Under the pieces are notes generated by a model. It ran no database searches. It was given only the letters and a program-made list of their open reading frames with translations, and was not told the origin of the DNA. A stretch of DNA of 64,000 nt, taken from NCBI RefSeq assembly GCF_021869535.1, contig NW_026262593.1:69156322-69220321 (forward strand), written 5' to 3'. Made by a program: the position numbers and the translations under genes. The stretch comes from Mytilus californianus. Taxonomy: Eukaryota; Mollusca; Bivalvia; Mytilida; Mytilidae. Shown piece after piece: positions 60,115 through 64,000 of the stretch. How positions within the stretch are numbered: position 1 is the stretch's first letter; every line of letters starts with the position of its first letter.

Positions 60115-62330
60115 GGAAATTCGCTGTAAGTACATGAAGTAAGCAAAAAGAGCTACTACTAAGGTGATTAATTCTAAAAGCAGGCAGAAGGCAGAATCAA
60201 TACCTCCTACATTACCCAAAAACAATCACAGCCATACTTCTGAAAAACATCTTATACTGTTACACATGCTTAAACATTGCAGTCATTATTAATAAAGCAA
60301 AAATTTACTCACCAAAATAAATTTTCTGGAAATTCCTAACTCAGCATTTTATCATCTATATATCTTTTGCTTCTAATTGAAGCTTCAATGTGTGGTTTGC
60401 TACAATGTTAATGTCTCTTGTTTTGTACAAAATTGAATACAATCAATTATGAATGGCTGAGCTTCTTTTAATCTAGAAAATACAAAGAAATCAATAATGT
60501 ATTAACATTGATATGATATATTCATCAACAGAACAACACCTCTAATTACTCTGATCAAGTATCAAAATATTAACCAGCTAGGAGGTGACAAAAGTCATTA
60601 CATCTTTTAATAATCAAATCTTACAAGAGAGATTTCTTGCACAATCCATCAGTAGACTGATGTTATTTTCTCTATAATAAAATGAGAAGCTGGGATGACA
60701 GCAATCCATGAATACCAAAAGAAAAATATCTGTATTGTTCATTTACTCTATTAAACTATTGGTTGATAATAGCATTTTTTATTTTTACTAACATCCATTT
60801 TTCCAAATAACAGGGTAAGGGACACAACATTATTATGTCTTTTACTCAAAGAATATATTGTAAACATTTCTGTAAAAGTTCCATATACAATATTTCTTTG
60901 AACCGCTTGATTATCCCTTTAGTGTCTTTCGCCTCTCTATCAAAAAGGTAAAAATAGAATCTTAATTTAGAGTTGAAATAATTTACATTTTCATTTTATT
61001 TAAGTAAAATTGATCTACAAAGAGTTGTCCTAAATTTAAAAAAATTATATTGAGCTACATATAAACAATGATAATTGAATAATGTATAACAGTATTTAGC
61101 AAAAATAAATCTATTACACAAGATGTGCAATAAGACAAACTCTGTATTTCTAGTGGAGCCAAAAAATCAAAATAACACTTTGAAAATTTGGAGTGTTGGA
61201 AGAGGTCTTTTCTGGATTAGGCTAGAATCTAGATCATATTTTCTATATCCGTGTTACATACATATATATATATAAAGCACAAACATAAAAATCCACCATA
61301 AATTATACAATTGGTTATGTTTTTCCATACAAACACATGAGCAATCCAACAATACAAAATATAGATCTGTCCAACACCAGAATAAAATGTTTTACCGTTT
61401 TAACATGTTTGTAAAATCTATTGATATTTTTCTGTCCTATCGTCCTATTTTTTTCAAACACTCATTTATCTATTCAATTTACTTTCTTTATGGCATAATA
61501 ACAATATTTTCTCATGTTATAATTAATAATTTTTTTAAAGATTTTCCTTAACTAAAAGTATAGCTTAATAACAAAAGAATAAAATAAAACTTTAACATTA
61601 AATTAATTCAAACAATTAATTTAAACAATAGGGTTTAAAGATAAAAAAGAAATTGTTTACAGTACACCAGAAATAGGTATCTGACAGAACCGAAAAGAGA
61701 TCTGTTTACAATTCATCACTATCAAGCTGCTGATCAAATATAAAGTCATTCTGTTAAGTAGCTTCTAAGAAAAGTGTAAGGAATATTCGGTGGATGAAAT
61801 GACAGACAAAGTGATAGCAATATAACCTAATTTGTTGGACAAATGGATGGAAAAATGACAGAAAAGATAGTCTACCTGAAAATCAGTTTAATGTAAATTC
61901 TGAAACATGATGACTATTGAATTTATACAATAATGGAAATTACCAGTCTTTGTTATGCTAGAATGTAAAATTTCCTACCTGTAAAAAACTAATTCATATA
62001 CATGTACCAGCACTGAGAATTATCCTTCCTGATGATGTGCCAAATCTTTGATTGAAATGATGTCAGAAAAACCATGTCAACAAGACAATTAGCTGATAAT
62101 ATCATCTTTTTTTATTGTCAAATTAATATCCTACTGCTAATAATTAGAGGCAACCAGTCTTACATGATTCCTTTGTACTTAGACGTAAATTGGCTCAGAT
62201 CTTGATCGTTAATGCATTTGTAATAACCTGCATTTACCACATGTTCAAATTGATTGTGATTGCTGCTGAGAATGAGTTATATGCATTGAAGAATAGTTTC
62301 TTCAAAAGTTTTGAAATGCATTTTCACATT
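60115..62330. other. Upstream flank or 5' intron of KCNAB
   Basis: AT-rich. A donor-like GTGAGTAAAT on the minus strand at 60313-60304 could end a 5' UTR exon, but this is weak. No promoter element could be supported. Confidence 0.4.
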
Positions 62331-62334
62331 TTCT

Positions 62335-62575
62335 TAAATATTTATTCACACCTTTGGATATTTTTTTAAGTTCTGAGATTTCATGCAGTCATGTTATATG
62401 GCTGTAGTAGATGAGAGGTATTGAAAAATAATATTTGTAGCCACATATTTCAATAAACTATTGACAAATATTCATTCACACCTTTGGTTTTTTTTTTTAG
62501 ATTTTGTGCAGTGTTTAACATGGCTGTAGTAAATGAGAGGTATTGTAATAAAATATTTGTAGCCACAACTTATAT
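62335..62575. repeat. ~120-bp tandem duplication
   Basis: Two copies share ATTCACACCTTTGG, ATGGCTGTAGTA, ATGAGAGGTATTG and AATATTTGTAGCCACA; starts at about 62342 and 62472. Confidence 0.88.
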
Positions 62576-62599
62576 TTTAATATACTGTGACACAGAGAT

Positions 62600-63240
62600 A
62601 TATCTTGCCTGTATGTAATTAGATAGTATTAATGCAATTTTGAATTTAAATGGCAACACTTTATGTGCAAAACATTCAAGGGCAATCAACCATGATTGAA
62701 GGTACATGGCCAAATAATCTCCATGAAAATTAGATATGCCAATTCTTATACAACTGCATACATGCAAATGGTTCCCCTTAAAATGACCTTATCACAAACT
62801 TTGACATGTAAACTAACTAAAAGTTCCAAAATCAATAACTGTTACTGAGGGGAAGAGCCATTTCAATCCATGGAAATGAGATTTGCTATTGCTATTACCA
62901 TGATTACAACTGCATACCAAATATCATAGACTATCCATTTTTGATTTATCTTAAACTGACCGAATCACAAACTTTAACATATCAAAAAGACACAAAAATT
63001 CAAAGTCAATAGACCATGATTTAGGGTATGGCCATATAATCTCTATGGAAATGAGATTATGCTAATGCTAATACAACTGCATACCAAATATCATTGACTT
63101 ACCATTAGTGGTCCCCATTAAACTGACCTAATCACAAATTTAAAATCAAAACTAAACAAAGCCCATGTAACAACAGCATTCTAAATTTCCTTGACTTTAA
63201 TACCAGTGCTGGTTCCTCTTAAATTCATCTGATCACATAC
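62600..63240. repeat. Second array of the 2460-3550 tandem repeat family, about 4 copies
   Basis: Shared blocks ATACAACTGCATACCAAATA, TCATTGACTTACCA, AAACTGACCTAATCACAAA and AATCTCCATG. More diverged than the first array, same orientation. Confidence 0.85.
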
Positions 63241-63244
63241 TATA

Positions 63245-64000
63245 TATATGTTAATAATCGTTTTTACCTGTATAAGAATGAGTTTTTCTAGATCGAATCA
63301 GTCAACCAAATGATTTACCCTTGTTTCACTTCCAATGTTTACATTCTTTTCCATTTAATAACTGAACAGGCCTAGTTCATGTCTAACCCATCTCTAGCTA
63401 TAGGAATCAATTAATGTTCACATGAATACGGATTCAATGAGGTCGAATTTTTCACTTGCAAGTGAATAATTCATTAGCAATGTTTCTTTGCTTATTTTGA
63501 CAAAACTGAACCAAACTGGTTGTTAAAAGTGAATTATTATTTCACTTTCATTAATGATTGAACAAAAAAAAAACATATTTAATTTTTTTTATATCTCGTA
63601 GCTAATACATACCCCTTTAATACATATACTCAGCATACATGATTTGGGATAATAATTTAGCTTTCATTTTCAGTCATGAAGAAATATTTGTCATACTTGA
63701 CCTACTATGCTAACTGCAATGTAACTTCATATAACAATCACTTTTACACTGTGATCATGATGATGGTAATTAATTATAAGCACATGGTGTATTGCACTAC
63801 ATGTCTCTTTATCTTTATGTCATTGAGTTTTAATTGAAATAATTCTATCATGCCAGGCTCTATGTTCAATTTACACGGTATAAAGATAATGACAATTATA
63901 ATGCCTACATGTACCATGTTAAAATGAGCATAGAGCATGGTATGAATGGATGATTTCTTAAATATTATCATAAATTGAATATCAACAGCACTTGCGGACT
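63245..64000. other. No gene recognised
   Basis: AT-rich sequence to the window edge; a 65-codon frame at 63774-63971 has no motif. Confidence 0.5.

Overview
The window is eukaryotic, AT-rich, intron-rich and crowded with dispersed and tandem repeats. The protein, the tRNA-derived SINEs with (ATC)n/(AATC)n-type tails, and several dispersed families that I recognise from marine mussel sequence point to a bivalve mollusc, most likely a Mytilus-type mussel. The species is an inference; the repeats and the gene are read directly from the sequence.

There is one convincing protein-coding gene. It is a voltage-gated potassium channel beta subunit (Kv-beta, KCNAB/Hyperkinetic group, aldo-keto reductase fold) on the minus strand. 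I assembled it by hand from 12 coding exons between 59231 (ATG) and 21492 (stop). Every intron has GT..AG ends. The exons sum to 1083 nt, an uninterrupted frame of 360 codons plus a stop. The protein aligns without gaps to vertebrate Kv-beta2 (constant offset of 26 residues, from memory) as far as the ILGN motif near the C-terminus, then has its own C-terminal tail. The catalytic Asp, Tyr, Lys and Asn are all present.

Layout: 1-21490 is 3' flank of the gene and holds no convincing host gene. It contains dispersed mussel repeats, several tandem arrays, SINEs, palindromic elements and a fragment of a Helitron-like transposon (end of a PIF1 helicase fused to an endonuclease domain, 4693-5453). 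21492-27049 holds exons 12 to 8. Intron 7 (27050-33558) is mostly two non-autonomous hAT-like insertions with terminal inverted repeats and target-site duplications (27109-28369 and 28770-32674). 33559-37733 holds exons 7 to 3. Intron 2 (37734-44494) ends in a roughly 2 kb minisatellite next to exon 2. Intron 1 (44539-59190) carries a 42-bp array of about 30 copies and a 9.2-kb array of about 200 copies of a 46-bp unit. 59191-59231 is the first coding exon. 59232-64000 is upstream flank or 5' intron with more repeats.

The most unusual observation concerns the minisatellite at 42437-44460. Its unit is a copy of the last 31 nt of exon 2 plus the exon's 5' splice site (37 of 40 positions identical), so about 48 donor-like sites lie directly downstream of the real donor. 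Exons 10 and 5 of the same gene also have decayed copies of their own 3' ends and splice donors in the following intron. Short tandem duplication anchored on exon/donor junctions is therefore a recurring theme in this gene.
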